A DNA stretch of 64,000 nt from the NCBI GenBank assembly GCA_037479115.1, contig JBBFLK010000007.1:1-64000 (forward strand). The letters run 5' to 3'. The translations under genes and the position numbers were made by a program. Below are positions 1 to 9,760 of the stretch, one piece after another. The DNA is from Anaerohalosphaeraceae bacterium (GTDB lineage: Bacteria > Planctomycetota > Phycisphaerae > Sedimentisphaerales > Anaerohalosphaeraceae). The notes under the pieces are model-generated. The model worked only from the letters and a program-made list of their open reading frames with translations, was not told where the DNA came from and ran no database searches. The stretch's first letter is position 1, and each line of letters starts with the position of its first letter.

Positions 1-2
1 CG

Positions 3-89
3 CCGATTATGTTAGACTGGTTGGGACCCGATTATATGACCAAAGAAGAATATGCTCTGCGGGGGTACGATCTACCATGGCTTCCCTAA
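3..89 (+). CDS. Possible C-terminal end of an unidentified protein (partial, enters from the left edge)
   Basis: The third frame is open from the window edge for 28 codons and ends at a TAA. The final residues are rich in aromatic and acidic residues (ending GYDLPWLP), which looks protein-like, but the fragment is too short to assign to a family. A second frame (bases 2-213) is also open and cannot be excluded as the true one. The gene lies on the same strand as nifA, about 250 bases upstream, and is probably a separate unit. Confidence 0.3.
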   Translation, partial: PIMLDWLGPDYMTKEEYALRGYDLPWLP

Positions 90-340
90 AGCCGGTTTTC
101 GATGTACATCTGCCCCCCCAATGGAAATCACTGGAAGTGTATCATTCTTCCTTTTTCAGCAAAACCGATTATTGGACATCGTCCAGCCCAATGGGCATAG
201 ATTTTGCATATTAGAATAACGACATACCCCTGATTGTGTCGTAAGACCCTGTTTTTACAGAAGTTTAAGGGGTGTCCTTGTCTTTGGACGGTTACAATAT
301 TGTAGATATGCTCAAATGATAATACATAAATGTAGAAAAA

Positions 341-1879
341 ATGGATAACGAGATTTCAAGCCGGTCACTGAAACAGCTGAGTGTATTGCATTCGATCGTG
401 CAGATTATCACCAACAGTTCAGGTCAGAAGCAGATGCTTGACGAAGTGCTGAATACATTGCGCCGTGAGATGGGCATGTGTCGCGGTGCGTTTATGCTGT
501 CAACGCCGGACGGACAGGAATTGGTTGTCGAGGCGGCCAGCGATGAACAGATTCACAGCGAATCCCATTTGGTGCGTTATCGGCGCGGAGAAGGAATCAC
601 CGGAAGGGTTTTGGCCACGGGCCAGCCGGCGGTTGTTCCCCGTATTGCCGATGAGCCTGAATTTCGCAGCCGAATTCACCCGCGGCGACAGAAAAGTGAT
701 CGCGAGTACAGCTTTATCTGCGTTCCAATCATGTTAAAAACGGAAATTATCGGAACTTTTGGGGTTGATATTCTTGCGGAAAATCTGGAACATCTGCAGG
801 AATTGCAGCGTTTTTTGAGTATTGTTGCTGCCCTGGTTTCCAACGACCTGCATCATCGCCGCGATCTGCTGATTGAAAAACAGAATCTGGCTGAAGAGAA
901 TGTTCGGCTTAAAAACGAACTTCGTGAAAAATACCGTCCGGATAATATTATCGGCAACTCCAATTCCATGCGTATGGTTTATCAGAAGATTCAGCAGGTT
1001 GCTGCCAGCAATACGACGGTACTGATTCGAGGCGAAACGGGAACCGGCAAGGAACTTGTGGCATCGGCGATTCATTATGCCGGACCAAGGTCAGAGAAGG
1101 CATTTGTGAAGGTGAACTGCTCGGCGCTGAATGAAAATGTTCTTGAAAGCGAGTTGTTCGGCCATGAGAAGGGCGCTTTTACCGGGGCCATGCAGACGCG
1201 AATCGGCAGGCTGGAAGAGGCCGACGGCGGAACGTTGTTCCTGGATGAAATCGGGGATTTTTCTCCGACCATTCAGGTTAAGCTGCTCCGGGTACTTCAG
1301 GAAAAGGAATTTCAGCGAGTCGGGAGCAACACAACCATAAAAACAGATGTACGAATCATCGCGGCGACCAATCGCAACCTGGAGCAACTGGTTCAGCAGA
1401 ATTTGTTTCGACCGGATTTTTATTATCGGGTCAATGTATTTCCGATTTATCTTCCGCCGCTGCGTGAGCGGAAGGATGACTTGCTGCTTTTGGCGGATCA
1501 TTTTGTTAAGGTCCTGTCGCATAAACTCGGCAAGAAGATTCGCCGTATCAGTACAACGGCGATCAATATGATGATGACCTATCACTGGCCGGGCAATGTG
1601 CGCGAACTGGAAAACTGCATCGAACATGCGATTCTGCTCAGTGATGACGGTGTCATTCACGGGTATCATCTGCCGCCGACGCTGCAGGTCCCCACACAGC
1701 AGGATAATGCTCCTCAGGGAACCCTAAAAAGCCGTGTTTCGCTGCTGGAGCGGGATATGATTGTTGATTCGCTCAAACGGCACAGCGGCCGTATCAGCCG
1801 TGCGGCACAGGAACTGGGGATTACGGAACGCATGCTGCGCTATAAAATCAAGAAAATGAATATCAATTACGAAAAATAA
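341..1879 (+). CDS. nifA: NifA-type sigma-54-dependent transcriptional activator
   Basis: A 512-residue bacterial enhancer-binding protein. Residues about 15-170 form a GAF domain. The AAA+ domain (about 200-430) has Walker A GETGTGKE at 231-238, the sigma-54 contact loop GAFTGA at 278-283 and Walker [11 protein letters not shown] at 297-306. A Fis-type helix-turn-helix closes the C-terminus. This is the order found in NifA. Its place directly upstream of a nifH with a -24/-12 promoter supports the name. The interdomain cysteine motif of intrinsically oxygen-sensitive NifA proteins is not seen, because after the AAA+ domain there is only one Cys (in ENCIEHA). No nifL is adjacent. A hairpin terminator follows the gene, so it is probably its own transcription unit. 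The ATG at 341 has only a weak ribosome site. Confidence 0.9.
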   Translation: MDNEISSRSLKQLSVLHSIVQIITNSSGQKQMLDEVLNTLRREMGMCRGAFMLSTPDGQELVVEAASDEQIHSESHLVRYRRGEGITGRVLATGQPAVVPRIADEPEFRSRIHPRRQKSDREYSFICVPIMLKTEIIGTFGVDILAENLEHLQELQRFLSIVAALVSNDLHHRRDLLIEKQNLAEENVRLKNELREKYRPDNIIGNSNSMRMVYQKIQQVAASNTTVLIRGETGTGKELVASAIHYAGPRSEKAFVKVNCSALNENVLESELFGHEKGAFTGAMQTRIGRLEEADGGTLFLDEIGDFSPTIQVKLLRVLQEKEFQRVGSNTTIKTDVRIIAATNRNLEQLVQQNLFRPDFYYRVNVFPIYLPPLRERKDDLLLLADHFVKVLSHKLGKKIRRISTTAINMMMTYHWPGNVRELENCIEHAILLSDDGVIHGYHLPPTLQVPTQQDNAPQGTLKSRVSLLERDMIVDSLKRHSGRISRAAQELGITERMLRYKIKKMNINYEK

Positions 1880-1905
1880 AGGATCCCTTCTGAATGCTGT
1901 CTGTC

Positions 1906-1937
1906 AAAACGCCGGGATGAATAACCGGCGTTTTTTT
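1906..1937 (+). terminator. Rho-independent terminator after nifA
   Basis: Perfect 10-base inverted repeat AAAACGCCGG (1906-1915) and CCGGCGTTTT (1925-1934) with a 9-base loop, continuing into a run of seven T. It lies 26 bases after the nifA stop codon and separates nifA from the nifH promoter region. Confidence 0.85.
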
Positions 1938-1938
1938 A

Positions 1939-2081
1939 TGACAACTATTTCAATGCCGACAGCAGCATGACAAATATTTCCGAACATTCGTAATATGTTC
2001 AGCTGCCGCATGTTATGAATGAACAGGAAAGCAGAATGAGTCGGAAGTCGGCTGTTTGTGACAAAAATTTCCGAATGGGCG
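1939..2081 (+). repeat. Three-copy upstream motif in the nifH control region (candidate activator sites)
   Basis: Three related direct repeats begin with TGACAA and share ATTTC: TGACAACTATTTC at 1939-1951, TGACAAATATTTCCGAAC starting at 1968 and TGACAAAAATTTCCGAAT starting at 2059. Copies 2 and 3 share 15 of 17 leading bases. The starts lie 265, 236 and 145 bases upstream of the -24 element, the range where enhancer-binding proteins act. No exact NifA site TGT-N10-ACA is present; the nearest is TGT-N9-ACA at 2011-2025. An inverted repeat GAACAT-N7-ATGTTC follows copy 2. Binding by the local NifA is inference. Confidence 0.5.
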
Positions 2082-2202
2082 AATGTCCGGACGGATTGCC
2101 ATAATCGTTCCGCCCGTTCCGGTCCATTCATCCGTCCTTGTTTTCAGAGGAATATTCGGCATCAGAGAAAAATCAGGAGATGGTTATCCTGTCTTTCCCC
2201 TT

Positions 2203-2218
2203 CGGCACACTGTTTGCA
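2203..2218 (+). promoter_or_regulatory. Sigma-54 (-24/-12) promoter of the nif operon
   Basis: CGGCAC-ACTGT-TTGCA matches the sigma-54 consensus TGGCAC-N5-TTGCW at all but the first base, with the invariant GG at 2204-2205 and GC at 2216-2217 exactly 12 bases apart. It lies 60 bases upstream of the nifH ATG. With an adjacent NifA-type activator, this is the expected driver of nifH and the genes that follow. Confidence 0.85.
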
Positions 2219-2275
2219 TTCATCTGTTTTCAGTGTATGCGTAAACGGATTCAGCAGGATTTATCAGGAGTGTAG

Positions 2276-3097
<822 letters not shown>

Positions 3098-3191
3098 TTC
3101 CCTAAAGGGGGGCCTCAAGGATTATTTCGAAGCATGTTCAAATAAAAAACACAATTGCAGTCTATTTATCGGTAACGAAAGGAGCCAGCCC

Positions 3192-3518
3192 ATGATTATG
3201 ATTCGTGCCATCGTTCGCCCGGAAAAGGTGGATGAAGTAATGTCGGCCCTGATGTACGCGGGGTTTCCGGCCGTCACGAAAATGGATGTTTTCGGCCGCG
3301 GCAAGCAGCGGGGCGTCAAGATCGGTGAAATCACGTATGACGAACTGCCGAAGGAGCTTCTGATGATCGTTGTGCCTGACAGTGAAAAGGAATTTGTTAT
3401 CGAAACGATTATGAAGGCAGCACGTACCGGCTCCAAGGGTGCATTCGGTGACGGGAAGATATTCGTCTCGGCAGTCAGCGAGGTTTATACCGTCAGTTCC
3501 GGTCAAAAAGAAGTTTAA
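3192..3518 (+). CDS. nifI1: Nitrogen regulatory PII-like protein NifI1
   Basis: 108 residues of the GlnB/PII superfamily (starts MIMIRAIVRPEKVDEVMSAL, then a T-loop region and the LLMIVVPDSE and GDGKIFVSAV segments). The position between nifH and nifD is diagnostic for NifI1, which together with NifI2 binds dinitrogenase and blocks activity when nitrogen is sufficient, relieved by 2-oxoglutarate, as described for methanogens. The ATG follows AAAGGAG. The 94-base gap from nifH holds a short GC-rich inverted repeat (CCCT-AA-AGGG) that might lower downstream transcription. Confidence 0.93.
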   Translation: MIMIRAIVRPEKVDEVMSALMYAGFPAVTKMDVFGRGKQRGVKIGEITYDELPKELLMIVVPDSEKEFVIETIMKAARTGSKGAFGDGKIFVSAVSEVYTVSSGQKEV

Positions 3519-3531
3519 AGGACGGCGCATC

Positions 3532-3933
3532 ATGAAAGAAGTAGTGGCAATTATTCGCATGAATAAAATGAATGAGACCAAGCGGGCGCTGGCGGATGCG
3601 GGAATTTATTCTTTTACCGCAAAAAAGGTCGCCGGCCGCGGCCGCGGCAAGGTCAGTTCACTTTTGCTCAAAGGGGCTGAAGACGGTTATGATGAAGCCA
3701 TCAATCAGCTGGAGGCCGGTCCGAAACTGTTCCCCAAACGGCTGCTGATGATTGCGGTGCCTGATTCAAAAGTACCGATGGTTGTCGACACGATCATTGA
3801 CGTCAACAGGACGGGCAATCCGGGTGATGGAAAAATATTTGTGATGCCTTTGCTGGACGCTATTCGTATTCGAACCGCCGAAAACGGGGATAAAGCCCTG
3901 GATGAAATCAACGGAATCAGCATTTCATTATAA
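3532..3933 (+). CDS. nifI2: Nitrogen regulatory PII-like protein NifI2
   Basis: 133 residues from the ATG at 3532 (MKEVVAIIRMNKMNETKRAL), 13 bases after nifI1. An in-frame extension upstream lies inside nifI1 and is not used, because the PII fold begins at this ATG and AAAGGACGG precedes it. The longer T-loop region (FTAKKVAGRGRGKVSSLLLKG) is typical of NifI2, and the C-terminal half keeps GDGKIFVMPLLDAIRIRTAENG. It is the partner of NifI1 in a hetero-oligomer that switches nitrogenase off after translation. It is followed by nifD 17 bases later. Confidence 0.93.
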   Translation: MKEVVAIIRMNKMNETKRALADAGIYSFTAKKVAGRGRGKVSSLLLKGAEDGYDEAINQLEAGPKLFPKRLLMIAVPDSKVPMVVDTIIDVNRTGNPGDGKIFVMPLLDAIRIRTAENGDKALDEINGISISL

Positions 3934-3950
3934 ACATAGGGAGTACTGCA

Positions 3951-5579
3951 ATGGCCCATTTACCTGACCCATCCAATGTCAAAAAACAGTTAATCCAGAA
4001 GTATCCGACCAAGGTAGCACGGAAAAGGTCCCAGCAGATCGTCATCAATGCGGTCGCGGAAGACAAGACGGTGCCGGAAATTTTGGCCAATGTGCGAACC
4101 ACACCCGGAATTATTACTCAGCGAGGCTGTACCTATGCCGGATGTAAGGGTGTGGTGCTGGGGCCGACACGCGATATCGTCAATATTACCCACGGCCCCA
4201 TCGGCTGCGGATTTTACTCCTGGCTGACCCGCCGCAATCAGACGCGTCCTGAAGGTCCGGAGGATCACAATTTTATGACCTATTGTTTCTCAACGGACAT
4301 GCAGGATGATCAGATTATCTTCGGCGGTGAAAAGAAACTTCGTCAGGCCATTCAGGAAGCCTATGATTTATTTCATCCCAAGGCGATCGCCGTTTTTGCG
4401 ACCTGCCCGGTCGGTCTGATTGGGGATGATATTCACGCGGTCTGCCGTGAGATGAAGGAAAAGCTCGGAATCAATGTCTTTGGATTCAGCTGCGAAGGGT
4501 ACAAGGGCGTCAGCCAGTCGGCGGGGCACCATATCGCCAATAACCAGCTGTTCAAGCACGTAATCGGACGGGATGATACTGTGGATCCGCACCCGTTTAA
4601 GATCAATATGCTGGGGGAATACAACATCGGCGGCGACGCATTTGTGATCGAAGACATTCTCGAGCGATGCGGCATTAAGCTGGTTGCTACATTCAGCGGC
4701 AACAGCACTGTCGGCAAGTTTGAAAATGCTCATACCGCGGACCTCAACTGTGTGATGTGTCACAGGTCGATTAACTATGTGGCTGATATGATTGAGAAGA
4801 AATATGGTGTGCCGTGGATCAAGGTCAACTTTATCGGTGCTCAATCAACGGCAAAGTCGCTGCGCAAGATTGCAGTCTATTTTGACAATCCGGAGCTGAC
4901 GGCACGTGTCGAGAAAGTCATTGAAGAAGAAACGAAAGCGGTTGAAGCCGTCCGAAAGGAGGTAAAAAGCCGATGTGAAGGCAAGCTGGCGATGCTGTTT
5001 GTCGGCGGCAGCCGGGCACACCATTATCAGGACCTGTTTAGGGAAATCGGCATGAAAACCATCGCGGCGGGGTATGAATTTGCTCATCGTGATGATTATG
5101 AAGGCCGCAGGGTGCTGCCGACCATTCAGGTGGATGCCGACAGCCGGAATATCGAAGAGCTGACGGTTGAGCCTGATCCGGAAAAATACCGGCCCCGTCG
5201 TACACCTGAACAGCTTAAGGCGCTGAACGAAAAAGGTCTGGAAGTCAAAGGATATGAGGGCATGATGCCGCAGATGGATAATCAGACCCTTGTCATTGAT
5301 GATATCAGCCAATATGAAACGGAAAAACTGCTGGAGATTTACAAACCAGCGATCTTCTGTGCCGGTATCAAAGAGAAGTTTGGCGTGCAGAAATTCGGGA
5401 TTCCCTGTCTGCAGCTTCACAGCTACGATTACGGCGGGCCGTTTGCCGGCTTTAAGGGGGCGATCAACTTCTACAAAACCGTGGACCGGATGATCAATAC
5501 GCAGCTCTGGTCGTACATCAAAGCTCCCTGGCAGGTCAATGGAAAACCGCTTCTGGAAGCCGAACTGGTGAACAGTTAA
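3951..5579 (+). CDS. nifD: Nitrogenase molybdenum-iron protein alpha chain NifD
   Basis: 542 residues. P-cluster ligands are Cys60 (RGCTYAG), Cys86 (HGPIGCG) and Cys152 (FATCPVG). The FeMo-cofactor ligands are Cys270 (in VMCHRSINYV) and His490 (in LQLHSYDYGGPF). The active-site segment GVSQSAGHHIAN (about 186-197) matches the His195 region of Azotobacter NifD. The protein is about 50 residues longer than the Azotobacter form, with an extra segment around residues 390-440, an insertion like that known from clostridial MoFe proteins. All ligands for a molybdenum enzyme are present, and the vanadium/iron-only gene nifG type is absent. Pairs with nifK 23 bases downstream. Confidence 0.96.
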   Translation: MAHLPDPSNVKKQLIQKYPTKVARKRSQQIVINAVAEDKTVPEILANVRTTPGIITQRGCTYAGCKGVVLGPTRDIVNITHGPIGCGFYSWLTRRNQTRPEGPEDHNFMTYCFSTDMQDDQIIFGGEKKLRQAIQEAYDLFHPKAIAVFATCPVGLIGDDIHAVCREMKEKLGINVFGFSCEGYKGVSQSAGHHIANNQLFKHVIGRDDTVDPHPFKINMLGEYNIGGDAFVIEDILERCGIKLVATFSGNSTVGKFENAHTADLNCVMCHRSINYVADMIEKKYGVPWIKVNFIGAQSTAKSLRKIAVYFDNPELTARVEKVIEEETKAVEAVRKEVKSRCEGKLAMLFVGGSRAHHYQDLFREIGMKTIAAGYEFAHRDDYEGRRVLPTIQVDADSRNIEELTVEPDPEKYRPRRTPEQLKALNEKGLEVKGYEGMMPQMDNQTLVIDDISQYETEKLLEIYKPAIFCAGIKEKFGVQKFGIPCLQLHSYDYGGPFAGFKGAINFYKTVDRMINTQLWSYIKAPWQVNGKPLLEAELVNS

Positions 5580-5602
5580 CAATCATCCTGTGCGAGGTTT
5601 TT

Positions 5603-6982
5603 ATGCTGTTGCGACACACGACATCAGAAATCAAGGAAAGGTCGGCGCTGACGATTAACCCGGCCAAAACCTGTCAACCCATCGGTGCCATGTATGCTGC
5701 CCTGGGAATTCATCGCTGCCTGCCCCACAGTCATGGCTCGCAGGGCTGCTGTGCCTATCATCGCAGCACCCTGACCCGTCACTACAAGGAGCCGGTGATG
5801 GCCTCGACCAGCTCTTTTACGGAAGGGTCGGCCGTCTTCGGCGGACAGAGCAACCTGCTGCAGGCGATTCATAATATCTTTTCCATTTACGAACCGGATG
5901 TCATTGCGATTCATACAACTTGTCTTTCGGAAACAATCGGTGATGATATACCGCAGATTATTGCCACCGCCCGCGACAAAAAATATATCCCGGACGGCAG
6001 GTATGTGATCCATGCCAATACCCCCAGCTATGTCGGCTCACATGTCACCGGTTTTTCCAATATGGTCAAGGGAATGGTGACGTATTTTGCCGAGCCCGGA
6101 ACGCAGACCAAAACCATCAACATTATTCCCGGCTGGGTGGAACCTTCGGATATGCGGGAAATCAAACGCATCTGTTATATGATGGGAATCGAAATCATTC
6201 TGTTTCCGGATACCTCTGATGTTCTGGATTGCCCGCAGACCGGCCGGTTTGAATTTTATCCCAAAGGCGGGACCACCATCGAGGAATTAAAGGCCGCCGG
6301 TCGAAGTCGTATGACACTGGCCCTGGGACGGTCCGCTTCGGTTGCCGCGGCACGAGAACTGGATTCCAAATGCAAAGTCGCCTGTGAGGTGATGGAATTG
6401 CCGATTGGTCTTCGGGCCACCGACCAGTTTGTCGATACCTTGCGGCGGGTCGCTCGCGTGGAAGTGCCGACCTTGCTTGAAGATGAACGCGGCCGTCTGA
6501 TGGATATGATGACAGATATGCATCAGTATTTTGCCGGCAGGCGTGTGGCCCTGTGGGGCGATCCGGACCAGCTGGTATCGCTGACGGAATTTCTGGTTGA
6601 TCTGGATATGCGGCCGGTGTACATCGTGACCGGTACACCCGGCAAAAAGTTCCTATCGCGTATTGAAAAAGCGCTGCGGGGCAAAGTGCCCGAAGCCAAA
6701 GTACAGGAAGGACCCTGTTCCGATATGTTTCTGCTGCACCAGTGGATTAAGCAGGAAAAAGTTGACCTGCTGATCGGGAATACCTACGGCAAATACATCA
6801 GCCGCGATGAAGACATCCCGCTGCTGCGTTATGGATTCCCGATTCTGGACCGCATCGGCCATTCGTATTTTCCGTCCGTGGGGTATGTCGGGGCCATGCG
6901 GCTGCTGGAAAAAATTCTTGGCCTGCTGATGGATCGTCAGGACCGTGACGCGCCGGAAGAAAGTTTCGAACTGGTTATGTAG
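5603..6982 (+). CDS. nifK: Nitrogenase molybdenum-iron protein beta chain NifK
   Basis: 459 residues. P-cluster ligands are Cys24 (KTCQPIG), Cys49 (GSQGCCAYHR) and Cys107 (HTTCLSE), spaced as in NifK. The protein lacks the roughly 50-residue N-terminal extension of Azotobacter NifK, so it is the short form seen in clostridia; this fits the long NifD form upstream. Forms the alpha2beta2 MoFe protein with NifD. The ATG at 5603 is 23 bases after nifD, and nifE follows 32 bases after its stop. Confidence 0.96.
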   Translation: MLLRHTTSEIKERSALTINPAKTCQPIGAMYAALGIHRCLPHSHGSQGCCAYHRSTLTRHYKEPVMASTSSFTEGSAVFGGQSNLLQAIHNIFSIYEPDVIAIHTTCLSETIGDDIPQIIATARDKKYIPDGRYVIHANTPSYVGSHVTGFSNMVKGMVTYFAEPGTQTKTINIIPGWVEPSDMREIKRICYMMGIEIILFPDTSDVLDCPQTGRFEFYPKGGTTIEELKAAGRSRMTLALGRSASVAAARELDSKCKVACEVMELPIGLRATDQFVDTLRRVARVEVPTLLEDERGRLMDMMTDMHQYFAGRRVALWGDPDQLVSLTEFLVDLDMRPVYIVTGTPGKKFLSRIEKALRGKVPEAKVQEGPCSDMFLLHQWIKQEKVDLLIGNTYGKYISRDEDIPLLRYGFPILDRIGHSYFPSVGYVGAMRLLEKILGLLMDRQDRDAPEESFELVM

Positions 6983-7014
6983 CTGAAAATGAAATCAACC
7001 GGGGGACTATTCCC

Positions 7015-8370
7015 ATGTCAGAGATTCTGGAAAAAAGGAAAAAACAGATTCGCCGCAAGGGAGCCGGCCCGTATGAAATGACCTGTGAAAAACACAGCCT
7101 GGCCGGCGCCGTCAGTCAGAGGGCCTGTGTCTTTTGCGGCAGCCGGGTGGTGTTGTACCCCATTGCCGATGCACTTCACCTGATTCACGGACCGGTGGGC
7201 TGTGCGGCCTATACCTGGGATATCCGCGGAGCGTTGTCGTCCGGGCCTCAGCTTCATCGAAGGAGTTTCACCACGGACCTGCGGGAACAGGATGTCATCC
7301 ACGGCGGTGAGAAAAAGTTATATCAGTGCCTTAAAGAGTTGATTGCATATTACCGGCCCAAAGCCGTATTTGTTTACTCCACCTGCATCGTGGGGGTGAT
7401 CGGCGATGACGTAGAGGCGGTGTGCAGACAAGTCTCCCGCGAAACCGGATTGACGGTTATCTCCGTTGCTTCCGAGGGGTTCAAAGGCACAAAGAAAGAC
7501 GGGTATCGTGCCGCTTGCCGTGCGTTATCTGAGCTGGTCGGGACCGGGGATATTTCCTCCATCAGTCCGTTCAGTTTAAATATTCTGGGCGATTTTAATA
7601 TCGCCGGCGAGACCTGGGCCATTCGCGAGTATTACCGGCGCATGGGGATCGAAGTGGTCTCCACGATTACCGGAGACGGTCGGGTGGAGGATATCCGGCG
7701 GGCCCACGGGGCACGGCTCAATGTTGTGCAATGCAGCGGTTCGATGGTGCACCTGGCCAGGGAGATGAAAGAAAAATACGGCATTCCGTACATTCATGTT
7801 TCCTACTTCGGCCTGCAGGATATGAGCAAAGCCCTCTATGACGTGGCGGAATTCTTTCAGGACGCCGCCGCCATGCAGAAAGCACGCCGTCTGGTGCGGG
7901 AGGAAATCGACCGCGTCCTGCCTGAGCTGATGCGAATTCGTACGGATGTTCAGGGGAAAAAAGCCGGCATTTATACCGGCGGGGCCTTTAAGGCGTTTTC
8001 CCTGGTGGCTTCCCTGCGGATGCTGGGTATCCGAACGGCCTTTGTTGGTTCCCAGACTGGAAGCCCGGATGATTATAAACGGCTTGAAGAATTTTGCGAC
8101 CCCGGGACGATTATTGTGGATGACGCCAATACGATGGAATTGGTGCGGTTCTCACAGGAAACAGAAATAGATTTATTGATCGGCGGTGTCAAAGAACGGC
8201 CCGTGGCCTACAAGCTGGGTATCGGATTTTGCGACCACAATCACGAACGAAAAATATCCCTGGCCGGTTTTGAAGGCATGCTTCATTTCGCCCAGGAAGT
8301 TCATGCGTCCGTAATGAGTCCGGTCTGGAAGCTGATTGACCGGAAAAACATTAATGTCGGGAATGCCTGA
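7015..8370 (+). CDS. nifE: FeMo-cofactor scaffold protein NifE
   Basis: 451 residues, paralogous to NifD. It keeps the cluster-binding Cys residues (RACVFCGSR, HGPVGCAAY, YSTCIVGVIGDD) but lacks the FeMo-cofactor His; the matching region reads IGFCDHNHERKISLAGFEGM, as in NifE (DHNHERK is characteristic). With NifN it forms the scaffold on which NifB-cofactor is matured with Mo and homocitrate. The ATG at 7015 has GGGGGA upstream. The 3' end overlaps possible early starts of nifN. Confidence 0.94.
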   Translation: MSEILEKRKKQIRRKGAGPYEMTCEKHSLAGAVSQRACVFCGSRVVLYPIADALHLIHGPVGCAAYTWDIRGALSSGPQLHRRSFTTDLREQDVIHGGEKKLYQCLKELIAYYRPKAVFVYSTCIVGVIGDDVEAVCRQVSRETGLTVISVASEGFKGTKKDGYRAACRALSELVGTGDISSISPFSLNILGDFNIAGETWAIREYYRRMGIEVVSTITGDGRVEDIRRAHGARLNVVQCSGSMVHLAREMKEKYGIPYIHVSYFGLQDMSKALYDVAEFFQDAAAMQKARRLVREEIDRVLPELMRIRTDVQGKKAGIYTGGAFKAFSLVASLRMLGIRTAFVGSQTGSPDDYKRLEEFCDPGTIIVDDANTMELVRFSQETEIDLLIGGVKERPVAYKLGIGFCDHNHERKISLAGFEGMLHFAQEVHASVMSPVWKLIDRKNINVGNA

Positions 8371-8371
8371 A

Positions 8372-9730
8372 ATGTCTTCACAGATGTCAACCATATTTAC
8401 AGCAACCCGCAATCCCTGCCGGATGTGCACGCCCCTGGGAGCTGTGATGGTGTTCAGCGGTATTGCCGATGCGGTGCCGTTTCTTCACGGGTCGCAGGGA
8501 TGCAGCACTTATATCCGTCGATACCTGATCGGGCATTTCCGTGAGCCGGTGGATATCGCCTGCTCCAACTTTTCGGAATCGTCGGTGATATTCGGCGGCT
8601 GGCAGAACCTTCAGGCAGGAATTCAGACGATCATCGAGCAGTATCATCCGCAGCTGATAGGGATTGCCACAACATGTCTTGCGGAAACAATAGGTGAAGA
8701 TCTGCCTCAAATGATTCGAAGGCTTCAGAATGAACTGCCGGAAAGCGGCCCAATTCTTGTGTCTGTTTCAACGCCGAGTTATCAGGGTTCTCACACGGAC
8801 GGTTTTCGCCGTGCTGTCAAAGCCGTAGTGGAAAAACTGGCACAGGACGGCCCGGCAGGCAGGCACATTAATGTGTTCAGCGGAATGATTTCCCCCGAAG
8901 ACATTCGACACCTGAAAGATATATTTATGGATTTCGGGCTGGACGCAATGATCCTTCCGGATTACAGCGATGCTTTTGACAGCGGGATCTGGAGCCGCTA
9001 TGAAAAAAATATAGAATCCGGTACAGCCATAGAGTCCATTCGCCGCTGCGGACAGGCACAGGCCTCTATTGAATTCGGTTCCGTCGGAGATGCGTCCGCT
9101 TCCGCCGGTGATGCACTTCTGCGCCGATTCGGTACGCCGTTATACGAACTGGCGTTTCCGATCGGTGTCAGGCTGAATGATATATTCTTTGAAAGACTCA
9201 GAATGTTGTCCGGCTGTGAGGTCCCGTCTCGTTATGTCGGGCAGAGAAGCCGTCTGATTGATTCGTATGTGGATGCCCATAAATACGTCTTCGGCAAAAA
9301 AACCGTGCTTTACGGACCGGCCGACTGGGTGGCGGCCCTGGCGGTTTTCCTCGATGAAATCGGAATGATACCTGTTTTGTGTGCGGCTGCGGACTGCACG
9401 GGCAAGCTAAAAGAGTATCTTGCGGAACATCTAGGGCCTGACAAGGCGGAACGGATAGCCGTCATTGAAGATACGGATTTTGCTTCCATCGAGGAAAAGG
9501 CTGCCGCTCTCAGGCCGGATATCCTTATCGGGGACAGCAACGGCTACAAAATATCCCGAAATCTCAGGGTTCCCCTGGTGCGGCTGGGGCTGCCGATTCA
9601 TGACCGGATCGGTGCTTCACGCATTACAGCCTTGGGTTACCGGGGAACCCAGCAGTTATTTGATCGGATTGTCAACGCGCTGCTGGAAACTCAACAGGAC
9701 AATTCGCCTGTAGGATATACCCGTTTATGA
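8372..9730 (+). CDS. nifN: FeMo-cofactor scaffold protein NifN
   Basis: About 452 residues from the ATG at 8372, paralogous to NifK, with NPCRMCTPLGA near the N-terminus, HGSQGCSTYIRRYL and TTCLAETIGEDLP. Forms the NifEN complex. The start is uncertain: in-frame ATGs at 8354 and 8363, and a TTG at 8336, lie inside the end of nifE. I chose 8372 because it begins one base after the nifE stop codon, with CGGGA nine bases upstream, and gives the usual distance to the NPCxxCTPLGA motif. Translation is probably coupled to nifE. Confidence 0.92.
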   Translation: MSSQMSTIFTATRNPCRMCTPLGAVMVFSGIADAVPFLHGSQGCSTYIRRYLIGHFREPVDIACSNFSESSVIFGGWQNLQAGIQTIIEQYHPQLIGIATTCLAETIGEDLPQMIRRLQNELPESGPILVSVSTPSYQGSHTDGFRRAVKAVVEKLAQDGPAGRHINVFSGMISPEDIRHLKDIFMDFGLDAMILPDYSDAFDSGIWSRYEKNIESGTAIESIRRCGQAQASIEFGSVGDASASAGDALLRRFGTPLYELAFPIGVRLNDIFFERLRMLSGCEVPSRYVGQRSRLIDSYVDAHKYVFGKKTVLYGPADWVAALAVFLDEIGMIPVLCAAADCTGKLKEYLAEHLGPDKAERIAVIEDTDFASIEEKAAALRPDILIGDSNGYKISRNLRVPLVRLGLPIHDRIGASRITALGYRGTQQLFDRIVNALLETQQDNSPVGYTRL

Positions 9731-9760
9731 TCCATGAATCGAAAGAAATGAGGTGGTATT

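Noticed and set aside
2-213. Open second frame at the left edge (about 70 codons)
   Set aside because: Composition is not protein-like and it overlaps a more plausible short C-terminus in another frame; no ribosome site or family match.
2011-2025. TGT-N9-ACA, near match to a NifA site
   Set aside because: Spacer is nine, not ten, and only one half-site fits; not reported as a NifA site.
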